Below are positions 1 to 5,417 of a stretch of DNA of 5,417 nucleotides, piece after piece. Source of the DNA: Clostridia bacterium. Its GTDB lineage: Bacteria; Bacillota; Clostridia; Oscillospirales; CAG-272. The translations under genes were made by a program, and so were the position numbers. Below the pieces are notes generated by a model. It saw nothing but the letters and a program-made list of their open reading frames with translations. It was not told where the DNA came from and did not search any database. Position 1 is the first letter of the stretch, and each line of letters opens with the position of its first letter. Location: contig JAFTLM010000414.1 in NCBI GenBank assembly GCA_017455945.1, forward strand, positions 1-5,417. The letters are read 5' to 3'.

Positions 1-395
1 CAGGCTTCAAGAATATTATAAAATCCTATAATATTGCTTTCGATATAAACGTCGGGATTGGTTATAGAGTATCTTACGCCTGCCTGTGCCGCAAGGTTCA
101 CCGCAACGGCAAACTTATACTCCTCAAAAAGCTTGTCAACCAATGCGCGGTCGGCAATACTTCCCTTTACAAATATCCACTCCGAGCCCTTGGTTTCAGC
201 CGCCAATTTTCCAATTTGCTCAAGGCGGTATTCCTTTATGGAAACGTCGTAATAGTCGTTCATATTATCAAGTCCGACTATCTTGATGTTTTCTACGTTT
301 TTCAAAAGTTCCGTAACCAGATTGGAACCGATAAAGCCTGCGGCACCTGTTACGAGAACTGTTTTATTTCTTAAATCCACATTAGGTGTAAGCAT
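1..395 (-). CDS. UDP-glucuronate 4-epimerase-type NAD-dependent epimerase (partial, N-terminal 131 residues)
   Basis: Extended short-chain dehydrogenase/reductase that probably interconverts UDP-glucuronate and UDP-galacturonate at C4, using tightly bound NAD in the cytoplasm. Only the N-terminal part is here; the gene runs off the left edge, so the YxxxK catalytic motif is not visible. Translated by hand from ATG at 395. The Rossmann dinucleotide motif GAAGFIG is at residues 17-23, an acidic NAD-ribose residue at D43 (GLDN), then the NDYYD stretch (46-50) and NLAAQAGVRYS (100-110). The AAQAGVRY string followed by NPDVYIESNIIGF is typical of the CapI/LpsL-like UDP-GlcA 4-epimerases and differs from the FAAESHVDRS of the RfbB in this window. 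AGGAGA at 406-401 lies five bases before the ATG and overlaps the TAG stop of the upstream VOC gene, suggesting coupled translation. A related UDP-hexose epimerase cannot be excluded from the N-terminus alone. Confidence 0.85.
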   Translation of the reverse strand, partial: MLTPNVDLRNKTVLVTGAAGFIGSNLVTELLKNVENIKIVGLDNMNDYYDVSIKEYRLEQIGKLAAETKGSEWIFVKGSIADRALVDKLFEEYKFAVAVNLAAQAGVRYSITNPDVYIESNIIGFYNILEA

Positions 396-404
396 ATTTT
401 TCTC

Positions 405-782
405 CTATTCGTGAAGTTCGATTGGAAGCCCATCGGGGTCCTTGACAAAAGTCATCTTTTCGCCCGTAAAGCTGTCTCTTCTGATTGGTTCGGGGCAAAA
501 TCCAAGTGATTTCAGTGATTCCGAAAGCATCTCCACATCATCAACCTTAAAGGCAAGATGCCGAAGCCCCAATGCTTCGGGATTAGTTACTCTCGGGGGG
601 TGTGTATCATCCACAAACAGCTCCAATACCACGCCGTAGCCCTCAAGCATTATTATCTCATCGTGGTGTTCGGGGCGCACGTGTGATCTAAAAGCCTTAA
701 AGCCCAGCCCTTCTACGTAAAAACGCAATGATTTTTGTTTATCCGAGCAGATGATTGCTATATGGTGAAGTCCTTTTATCAT
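405..782 (-). CDS. VOC / glyoxalase I-like metalloprotein, YaeR (GloA2, SMU1112c-like) family
   Basis: Small cytoplasmic vicinal-oxygen-chelate fold protein of 125 residues, the usual length for the single-domain YaeR-like group. Two beta-alpha-beta-beta-beta modules are recognisable: residues 1-56 (LHHIAII at the start, ELF at the end) and 72-125 (LRHLAFKVDDV, then DPDGLPIELHE). By comparison with the family, the metal ligands would be H7, E54, H75 and E122, all present, so it is probably a functional metalloenzyme. The family's reaction is not established; glyoxalase activity is only an analogy. Its ATG shares four bases (ATGA, 782-779) with the TGA stop of the upstream nucleotidyltransferase, and a weak AAGGG (796-792) lies nine bases upstream, so translation is probably coupled. 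Its stop overlaps the ribosome binding site of the next epimerase gene. A VOC protein between sugar-nucleotide genes is unexpected and may hint at a repair or tailoring role (inference). Confidence 0.92.
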   Translation of the reverse strand: MIKGLHHIAIICSDKQKSLRFYVEGLGFKAFRSHVRPEHHDEIIMLEGYGVVLELFVDDTHPPRVTNPEALGLRHLAFKVDDVEMLSESLKSLGFCPEPIRRDSFTGEKMTFVKDPDGLPIELHE

Positions 783-1516
783 TTGGAGATTCCCTTATAC
801 TCTTCCTGAACCTTTTTATAGCTTTCAAGATTGCCTATATCGTATCTCTTACCCGGCATCTCCATAGCATAAACTGTGGTTTGAGTGCAAAGCCAAGCCG
901 AGTAGCTTCCGGGAGCGTCTGTACCGCAACCCGTTTCGATTCCCTTCTTAACAAGCTTAGAATCGTCCTTTGTATAGAAGTAGAAAGGAGGGCAACACCA
1001 ATGTGACTTGGGGTCTGCCGGCTTTTCTTCCATGTCGAGTATCTTGTCGGTTTCGTCAACCAAAACCACGCCGCACTTATGAAGTCTTTCCTCTGACGGC
1101 TCGTAATATCTCATTATACAAGAGGCATTTTTGTTCTTGGCATATTTCACAAACTCGGTAAGGCTGAAATCCAAAAGGTTATCGCCCGCAATAACAAGCA
1201 TCTCATCGTCAATATTAAGTGCCTCGATGGCAAACTGAATATCCTTCACCGCGCCGAGACGTGTCTCGTTGCTATCGGTTCCGTCATCGACGACAGTAAC
1301 CTTCTGTTTCTTCGATGCCGCCCATTTATCAAAATGGTGTGCAAACTTATGATTGGAAATAACCACGTACTCGTCAACCATTCCGAGCGTGTCAATGTCG
1401 TCTATAAGCCAATCAAGAATTGTTTTTCCGCCAACCTCAAGCAAAGGTTTGGGAAAGTTCTCGGTAAGCGGGTAAAGTCTCGTTGCGTATCCAGCCGCAA
1501 GTATCATACATTTCAT
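779..1516 (-). CDS. sugar-1-phosphate nucleotidyltransferase (NTP_transferase family), non-RfbA type
   Basis: Cytoplasmic enzyme expected to join a sugar-1-phosphate to an NTP, releasing pyrophosphate. Residues count from the ATG at 1516 (245 residues). Visible motifs are the N-terminal nucleotide-binding loop LAAGYATRLYPLT (6-18) with PKPLL (22-26, K23 likely contacting the phosphates), the metal-binding GDN (111-113), MEEKP (162-166) and YDIGNLESY (225-233), whose D226 could be a second metal ligand. It is shorter than RfbA, with a different sugar pocket (HWCCPPFYFY, 172-181), so it is not a second thymidylyltransferase copy. I chose ATG 1516 because AAGGAG (1528-1523) lies six bases upstream; the frame also opens at a GTG at 1549, but that start has no good ribosome binding site and adds 11 residues before the conserved N-terminus. 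It follows a galactokinase-family kinase, whose sugar-1-phosphate product is its probable substrate (inference; NTP and sugar unknown). Confidence 0.9.
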   Translation of the reverse strand: MKCMILAAGYATRLYPLTENFPKPLLEVGGKTILDWLIDDIDTLGMVDEYVVISNHKFAHHFDKWAASKKQKVTVVDDGTDSNETRLGAVKDIQFAIEALNIDDEMLVIAGDNLLDFSLTEFVKYAKNKNASCIMRYYEPSEERLHKCGVVLVDETDKILDMEEKPADPKSHWCCPPFYFYTKDDSKLVKKGIETGCGTDAPGSYSAWLCTQTTVYAMEMPGKRYDIGNLESYKKVQEEYKGISK

Positions 1517-1522
1517 AACATT

Positions 1523-1528
1523 CTCCTT
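1523..1528 (-). promoter_or_regulatory. ribosome binding site deciding the nucleotidyltransferase start
   Basis: AAGGAG on the minus strand, six bases before the ATG at 1516. It falls inside the longer open frame that would begin at GTG 1549, so it argues that the true start is the ATG and that the protein is 245 rather than 256 residues long. Confidence 0.8.
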
Positions 1529-1578
1529 ATAGTTGGCAAGCAATGCCACGGTATTGAATTTTAAAGCTTTATAGTGCC

Positions 1579-2751
1579 TTACAGACTTACTCCGTCAGAG
1601 CTTACGCAAATGCTTGCCGTATACTTATCTTTAAGAGCAGGAAATTCCTTGAGATATTTTTCGCTGACCTCTTTCAATATCGACTCCTCAAACGCGGGGT
1701 CGATAAGTGCCATACAGCAGCCCTTGAAGCCTGCACCGCTGAAGCGTCCGCCGTATATTCCGTCGGTTCTTGTCATTATCTCATAAAGCGTTTTAAGTTC
1801 AGACGATCCTGTTTCGTAGCTATATATTGAGGAGCGTCCGCTTTCAAATATTATCTTTCCGAACTCTTCAATATCGCCGTTACTCCAGGCAACGGCACCT
1901 CTGTCAACACGCTCACACTCCGAATAGAAATGCTCCGCACGCTTTCTCCAGTTTTCGGGAAGCTTGTCCTTATATTGCTCGAAAACGCCTATCGGAACGT
2001 CTCTCAAACGGGTATCCTCATACTTGCCGTATTCCATTCCGGAGAAGGCTTTGAGTGCGTACGCCGCACTCTTGCACTCGTCAACTCGCATATTAAACGC
2101 ACTTCCTGCAAGATTTCTCTCAAGTCCGCTGAAGAAAATCGCTATCTTGTATGGCTTCATCTTGGGGCTTTCGGGAATAAGACGATAGCTGTCATCCTTG
2201 GTATCAAGATACAAAAGATGATTCTTCTTGCAAAGAACCTCACAGCTTTGGTCAAGCTTTCCGCAAGCCACACCTACGTATTTGTTTTCAGCCTCAAGTG
2301 CGGTTTCAATCATCTCGCGTTCGCTGAGCTTGATTCCGTTAACCTTGCAAAGTGCCGACAAAAATACGATAATTACAGCCGCCGATGACGACAAACCGCC
2401 AATAGGAAGACCGCCCTCCACAACGCCCGACAATCCAACACGAAGATTGTATCTTTTGCCAAGCATAACCGTCGCTCCGCGAAGGTAGTCCGCCCAGTCG
2501 TATTCTCGGGTCTCTGGCACCGAATTAACGTGCCACTGCGCGCGCTTGTCAAACTGTACCGAAGACAGCTCAATAACACCGTTCTGCTTCGCACCGTAAG
2601 CAATGTGGATTCCCTTGTCAAGAGCAAAGCCCGTCACCTTTCCGTATTGGTGATCTACGTGCGCCCCCAACGGACAAACCCTGTATGGGCAAAATGCTAT
2701 CCCATCAGGATCTTTTTTGTATATATTTTTGAATATTTCCGCAGAAATCAT
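1579..2751 (-). CDS. GHMP kinase of the galactokinase family, galacturonokinase-like
   Basis: ATP-dependent anomeric sugar kinase of 390 residues, the usual galactokinase length. General annotation would be galactokinase, but the motifs favour a uronic-acid kinase making galacturonate-1-phosphate. GHMP landmarks: the N-terminal sugar motif PYRVCPLGAHVDHQYG (22-37), the phosphate-binding loop GGLSSSAA (118-125), the probable catalytic base D167 in GKLDQS (164-169), and the C-terminal GGRFSGAGFKGC (334-345). R24, H31 and D33 match catalytic and sugar-binding residues of galactokinase, but the Glu of its GEHTDY motif, which contacts the sugar O6, is A30, and the Tyr is H34. As I remember it, plant galacturonokinase reads PYRICPLGAHIDHQ here and also shares the KRAEHFYSE-like (270-278) and RFSGAGFKGCC-like (336-346) stretches. 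GGAGG precedes the ATG, 28 bases after rfbB. The gene sits before a nucleotidyltransferase and a UDP-uronate-type epimerase, consistent with salvage. Kinase fold is near certain; galacturonate specificity is inferred. Confidence 0.93.
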   Translation of the reverse strand: MISAEIFKNIYKKDPDGIAFCPYRVCPLGAHVDHQYGKVTGFALDKGIHIAYGAKQNGVIELSSVQFDKRAQWHVNSVPETREYDWADYLRGATVMLGKRYNLRVGLSGVVEGGLPIGGLSSSAAVIIVFLSALCKVNGIKLSEREMIETALEAENKYVGVACGKLDQSCEVLCKKNHLLYLDTKDDSYRLIPESPKMKPYKIAIFFSGLERNLAGSAFNMRVDECKSAAYALKAFSGMEYGKYEDTRLRDVPIGVFEQYKDKLPENWRKRAEHFYSECERVDRGAVAWSNGDIEEFGKIIFESGRSSIYSYETGSSELKTLYEIMTRTDGIYGGRFSGAGFKGCCMALIDPAFEESILKEVSEKYLKEFPALKDKYTASICVSSDGVSL

Positions 2752-2779
2752 TTGTAGCCTCCATACATTAAGAGAGTTT

Positions 2780-3799
2780 CTATCTGTTACCGTACATCTT
2801 TTCGTAATAATTTTGGTACTCTCCTGATATTATAGTCTCCCACCACTTTCTGTTTTCAAGATACCAATTTATTGTTTTATCTATACCTTCGGCAAACTTG
2901 GTTTCAGGCAACCAGCCAAGCTCGGTGTGTATCTTGGTGGGGTCAATAGCATAACGCATATCGTGTCCCTTTCGATCAGCAACGTAAGTGATAAGACTTT
3001 CGGGCTTATCAAGTTTTTTACATATCAACTTGACGATATCGATATTAGCCATCTCATTATGTCCGCCCACATTGTAGACTTCGCCCACTCTGCCGTTGTG
3101 AATTATCAAATCTATCGCCTTGCAGTGATCCTCAACGTAAAGCCAATCACGCACGTTCTCTCCCTTACCGTAAACAGGAAGAGGCTTATCGTTCAAAGCA
3201 TTTGCTATCATAAGAGGAATCAACTTCTCGGGAAAATGATACGGTCCGTAGTTGTTGGAGCAACGAGATATTGTAACGGGAAGACCAAATGTACGGTGAT
3301 ATGCCAGCACCAACAGATCTGCGCCAGCCTTTGAACTCGAATAAGGTGAACTCGTATGTATTGGTGTTTCCTCAGTAAAGAAAAGGTCGGGACGGTCAAG
3401 CGGAAGGTCACCGTAAACCTCATCGGTAGAAACCTGATGATATCTCTTTATGCCGTATTTGCGGCACGCATCCATAAGCACTTGGGTGCCGAGAATATTG
3501 GTCTGCAAAAAGACCTCAGGATTCTCAATAGAACGGTCAACGTGGCTCTCAGCCGCAAAGTTGACCACGATATCCGGATGCTCATCCTCAAATATCTCGT
3601 ATATTTTGGCTCTATCGCAGATATCTACCTTACAGAATCTGAATCTTGAATCCTCCATGATGCCTGCAAGTGTGGACATATTTCCCGCATAGGTAAGCTT
3701 ATCAACGCAGATTATGCGATAGTCTGCATATGTTTTCAACATGTGAAATATAAAATTACTTCCTATAAATCCGGCACCGCCGGTCACGATGATAGTCAT
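2780..3799 (-). CDS. rfbB: dTDP-glucose 4,6-dehydratase (RfbB/RmlB)
   Basis: Converts dTDP-D-glucose to dTDP-4-keto-6-deoxy-D-glucose with bound NAD+, the second step of dTDP-rhamnose synthesis and the branch point to many dTDP-deoxysugars. It is 339 residues, full family length. Visible: Rossmann motif GGAGFIG (7-13), CVDKLTYAGN (31-40), FAAESHVDRS (81-90), the STDEVYG loop (124-130) holding catalytic T125-D126-E127, the Y153-x3-K157 pair in SPYSSSK, SRCSNNYGPYHFPEKLIP (178-195) and NVRDWLYVEDHC (215-226), all hallmarks that separate RmlB from UDP-galactose epimerases. The ATG lies two bases after the rfbC stop, with GAGAGG inside the end of rfbC serving as ribosome binding site, so the two are probably translationally coupled. 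The gene order A-C-B differs from the commoner A-C-D-B or B-D-A-C arrangements in having no rfbD beside it. Confidence 0.97.
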   Translation of the reverse strand: MTIIVTGGAGFIGSNFIFHMLKTYADYRIICVDKLTYAGNMSTLAGIMEDSRFRFCKVDICDRAKIYEIFEDEHPDIVVNFAAESHVDRSIENPEVFLQTNILGTQVLMDACRKYGIKRYHQVSTDEVYGDLPLDRPDLFFTEETPIHTSSPYSSSKAGADLLVLAYHRTFGLPVTISRCSNNYGPYHFPEKLIPLMIANALNDKPLPVYGKGENVRDWLYVEDHCKAIDLIIHNGRVGEVYNVGGHNEMANIDIVKLICKKLDKPESLITYVADRKGHDMRYAIDPTKIHTELGWLPETKFAEGIDKTINWYLENRKWWETIISGEYQNYYEKMYGNR

Positions 3800-3801
3800 A
3801 C

Positions 3802-4362
3802 TTATACCTCTCCGTAAATAAAATTGCAGTCACTGTCACAAAGATGTGGAGACTTGGTGTCCTTTTCTGAAAGGATGGGGGAGTCTATTCCCCATTCGAC
3901 GCCTATCTCAGCATCGTCAAACCTTATGCCTCGATCGCACTCTCGGCTGTAAAGGTTGTCTACCTTGTAGCAGAATTCCACATCATCGGTCAAGGTTACA
4001 AATCCGTGTCCAAAGCCACGAGGAATATAAAGCATACGCTTGTTATCCGCTGAGAGCTCAACTCCCACCCACTGCTTATATGTGGGCGATCCGCGACGAA
4101 GATCAACCGCAACATCGAGCACGGCACCCTTGGTAACTCGCACAAGCTTTGTCTGCGCCATAGGTACATTCTGAAAATGTATTCCTCGCAAAGTTCCATT
4201 TTGAGCCTTAAACGACTGGTTGTCCTGAACAAAAACATTGGTAAATCCCAGCTCTTCAAACACTGCTGTGGAGTAAGTCTCCATAAAATAACCCCGATGA
4301 TCTCCAAAAACCTTGGGCTCTATGATATATACGCCCGGTATGCGTGTTTCTATCTTTTCCAA
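3802..4362 (-). CDS. rfbC: dTDP-4-dehydrorhamnose 3,5-epimerase (RfbC/RmlC), TTG start
   Basis: Cupin-fold epimerase that inverts C3 and C5 of dTDP-4-keto-6-deoxy-D-glucose to give dTDP-4-keto-L-rhamnose. It is 186 residues, typical length. Family landmarks: GVYIIEPKVFGDHRGYF (10-26), TLRGIHFQ (57-64) with the catalytic-base His H62 and substrate-binding R59, K72, GAVLDVAVDLR (79-89), IPRGFGHGF (113-121), and CYKVDNLYS (131-139) with Y132 as the probable acid. The start codon is TTG at 4362: the N-terminus then reads EKIETRIPGVY, as expected for the family, GGAGGG is six bases upstream, and the next in-frame ATG (residue 27) would delete the conserved first strands. It begins 12 bases after the rfbA stop and ends two bases before rfbB. 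L-rhamno configuration is implied for at least one product of the cluster. Confidence 0.96.
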   Translation of the reverse strand: MEKIETRIPGVYIIEPKVFGDHRGYFMETYSTAVFEELGFTNVFVQDNQSFKAQNGTLRGIHFQNVPMAQTKLVRVTKGAVLDVAVDLRRGSPTYKQWVGVELSADNKRMLYIPRGFGHGFVTLTDDVEFCYKVDNLYSRECDRGIRFDDAEIGVEWGIDSPILSEKDTKSPHLCDSDCNFIYGEV

Positions 4363-4368
4363 AGCCTT

Positions 4369-4374
4369 CCCTCC
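4369..4374 (-). promoter_or_regulatory. ribosome binding site for the TTG start of rfbC
   Basis: GGAGGG on the minus strand, six bases before the TTG at 4362 and directly after the TGA stop of rfbA (4377-4375). Its strength and spacing support the non-ATG start, and ribosomes ending rfbA would stop right on it. Confidence 0.8.
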
Positions 4375-5259
4375 TCAATAAACAATCTTGCCCTCTGCAA
4401 CACGTCTGAGGTGCTCTCCGTAAGGACTCTTACCATATCTTTCCGCCGACTCAAGCAACTTTTCTTTGCTTATCCAACCATTTTTATATGCTATTTCTTC
4501 GGGTGCGGATATCTTGACTCCCTGACGTTTCTCAACGGTCTGCACAAATGATGCTGCCTCAATAAGCGAATCCATAGTTCCCGTGTCAAGCCAAGCGTAG
4601 CCTCGGCCAAGCAGTTGGACGTCAAGCGACCCGTCTTTAAGATACATATCGTTAAGCGTGGTTATTTCAAGTTCACCGCGAGCGGATGGCTTAACAGCCT
4701 TCGCCATCTCTACAACACGGTTGTCATAAAAATACAGACCTGTGATGCAGTAATTGGATTTGGGATTTTGGGGCTTTTCCTCTACGGAAACAACTTTGCC
4801 ATTTTCATCAAACTCAACTATTCCAAATCTCTCCGGATCGTTAACGTAGTAACCGAAAATGGTAGCTCTGCCCTGCTCCGCTCCTTCCACTGCCTTCTTG
4901 AGTGCCTTTGAAAACCCATTTCCGTAGAAAATGTTATCTCCAAGCACCATAGCACAAGTATCGTCTCCGATAAACTCTTCGCCTATAATAAATGCCTGTG
5001 CAAGTCCATCGGGGCTTGGCTGTACCGCATATGACAAAGAAATACCGAACTGCGAGCCATCACCAAGGAGCGACTCAAATCGTGGCGTATCTGTAGGCGT
5101 AGAGATAATAAGTATCTCGCGAATACCCGCCAGCATGAGCGTGGAAAGAGGATAATATATCATAGGCTTGTCGTAAACCGGCAAAAGTTGCTTTGACGTA
5201 ACCATCGTCAAGGGGTAAAGACGCGTTCCTGCGCCACCTGCAAGAATAATACCTTTCAT
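4375..5259 (-). CDS. rfbA: glucose-1-phosphate thymidylyltransferase (RfbA/RmlA)
   Basis: Makes dTDP-D-glucose and pyrophosphate from glucose-1-phosphate and dTTP, the entry step of dTDP-sugar synthesis. It is 294 residues, full length. Motifs: nucleotide-binding loop LAGGAGTRLYPLT (6-18), SKQLLPVYDKPMIYYP (22-37) with the sugar-phosphate Lys, PDGLAQAF (83-90), GDN metal site (107-109), VEEKP (159-163), GELEITTLN (195-203) and the WLDTGT (223-228) metal/sugar motif, followed by the C-terminal helical region that forms the allosteric dTDP-rhamnose site in characterised RmlA tetramers. These distinguish it clearly from UTP-dependent GalU and from the smaller nucleotidyltransferase further along this operon. 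GGAGGT (5271-5266) lies six bases before the ATG. Forty bases separate it from the preceding aminotransferase gene, with no hairpin-plus-T-run terminator, so read-through is likely. End-product inhibition by dTDP-rhamnose is known in the family but not visible in sequence. Confidence 0.97.
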   Translation of the reverse strand: MKGIILAGGAGTRLYPLTMVTSKQLLPVYDKPMIYYPLSTLMLAGIREILIISTPTDTPRFESLLGDGSQFGISLSYAVQPSPDGLAQAFIIGEEFIGDDTCAMVLGDNIFYGNGFSKALKKAVEGAEQGRATIFGYYVNDPERFGIVEFDENGKVVSVEEKPQNPKSNYCITGLYFYDNRVVEMAKAVKPSARGELEITTLNDMYLKDGSLDVQLLGRGYAWLDTGTMDSLIEAASFVQTVEKRQGVKISAPEEIAYKNGWISKEKLLESAERYGKSPYGEHLRRVAEGKIVY

Positions 5260-5299
5260 TTTCTTACCTCCGTTCTTTTATGTATTAGCAGTACAGTTT

Positions 5300-5417
5300 T
5301 CAGAATTCACATATTTTTTCTACAACCTTCTCTGTGTCTGCCTGAGTTAAACTCTGGTGCATAGGCAAGCAGAGCGTGTTATCCGCAGCATAATCCGCCC
5401 CCGAGAAAACACCGCTA
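5300..5417 (-). CDS. DegT/DnrJ/EryC1/StrS-type sugar aminotransferase (partial, C-terminal 38 residues)
   Basis: Only the tail of this gene is in the window; it enters from the right edge and stops at TGA 5302-5300. The frame reads SGVFSGADYAADNTLCLP and then MHQSLTQADTEKVVEKICEF. The pattern acidic-N-T-L-x-LPMH-x-x-L-T followed by an amphipathic helix ending the protein is the usual C-terminus of PLP-dependent DegT-family enzymes, which move an amino group onto keto-sugars bound to UDP or dTDP. The catalytic Lys and PLP-binding residues lie outside the window, so function cannot be verified. Placed just before rfbA, it could aminate a dTDP-4-keto or 3-keto-6-deoxy sugar derived from the RfbB product, but a UDP-linked substrate is equally possible. 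Confidence 0.75.
   Translation of the reverse strand, partial: SGVFSGADYAADNTLCLPMHQSLTQADTEKVVEKICEF

Noticed and set aside
1517..1549. Upstream GTG start at 1549 adding 11 residues to the nucleotidyltransferase
   Set aside because: No ribosome site precedes the GTG, the added residues are translated from the real AAGGAG site, and the family N-terminus starts at the MKCMILAAG segment.
1930..2388. A 152-codon open frame on the plus strand opposite the kinase gene
   Set aside because: It lies wholly antisense to a conserved GHMP kinase, shows no recognisable motif and no good ribosome site, and has low-complexity Ser/Leu-rich composition typical of a shadow frame.
2927..3334. A 135-codon plus-strand open frame opposite rfbB
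   Set aside because: Fully antisense to rfbB, whose motifs are intact; no family resemblance.
2780..3799. Whether the SDR gene is a UDP-glucose 4-epimerase (GalE) partnering the galactokinase-like gene
   Set aside because: The STDEVYG loop with T-D-E, NVRDWLYVEDH and SNNYGPYHFPEK are RmlB signatures, so it belongs with rfbA and rfbC rather than a classical gal operon.
4177..4551. A 124-codon plus-strand open frame spanning the rfbC/rfbA junction
   Set aside because: It covers parts of two well-supported minus-strand genes and has no motif of its own; an accident of the opposite strand.
5260..5299. Possible promoter in the 40-base gap before rfbA (minus-strand TGCTAATAC resembling an extended -10)
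   Set aside because: The match to TATAAT is poor and no convincing -35 box lies at the right distance; same-strand genes on both sides are explained by read-through.
1..5417. Search by eye for CRISPR repeats, tRNA or rRNA genes, insertion sequences, riboswitches and intrinsic terminators
   Set aside because: No direct-repeat array, cloverleaf, transposase frame, terminal inverted repeats or GC hairpin followed by a T run was found; coding sequence fills almost the whole window.

Overview
The window is a slice of a sugar-nucleotide / surface-polysaccharide biosynthesis cluster. Eight protein-coding genes, two of them cut by the window edges, all lie on the minus strand and read right to left. 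Gaps are 40, 12, 2, 28, 62, -4 and 9 bases, and I see no convincing terminator or internal promoter, so the set is most simply one polycistronic unit. Moderate GC by eye, strong AGGAGG-type ribosome binding sites, a TTG start and the protein flavour point to a Bacillota/Clostridia-type anaerobe, possibly a gut species. This is inference; there is no rRNA or marker gene to fix the taxon.

In order of transcription: (1) 5417-5300, the last 38 residues of a DegT/DnrJ/EryC1-type sugar aminotransferase; (2) 5259-4375, RfbA (RmlA), glucose-1-phosphate thymidylyltransferase; (3) 4362-3802, RfbC (RmlC), dTDP-4-keto-6-deoxyglucose 3,5-epimerase, starting with TTG; (4) 3799-2780, RfbB (RmlB), dTDP-glucose 4,6-dehydratase; (5) 2751-1579, a galactokinase-family GHMP kinase whose sugar-binding motif reads LGAHVDH instead of IGEHTDY, as in plant galacturonokinase; (6) 1516-779, a second, smaller sugar-1-phosphate nucleotidyltransferase; (7) 782-405, a YaeR-like VOC/glyoxalase-fold metalloprotein coupled to gene 6 by an ATGA overlap; (8) 395 to beyond the left edge, the N-terminal 131 residues of a UDP-glucuronate 4-epimerase-type SDR enzyme.

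The right half makes dTDP-glucose, dTDP-4-keto-6-deoxyglucose and the dTDP-4-keto-L-rhamnose intermediate. The reductase RfbD is not in the window. The left half looks like a salvage route parallel to the Leloir pathway: a kinase that may make galacturonate-1-phosphate, a nucleotidyltransferase that could activate it, and a 4-epimerase that could interconvert the resulting UDP-uronic acids. This proposed uronic-acid salvage module, with an embedded VOC protein of unknown role, is the most interesting part of the window. Substrate assignments are inferred from motifs and gene order only.
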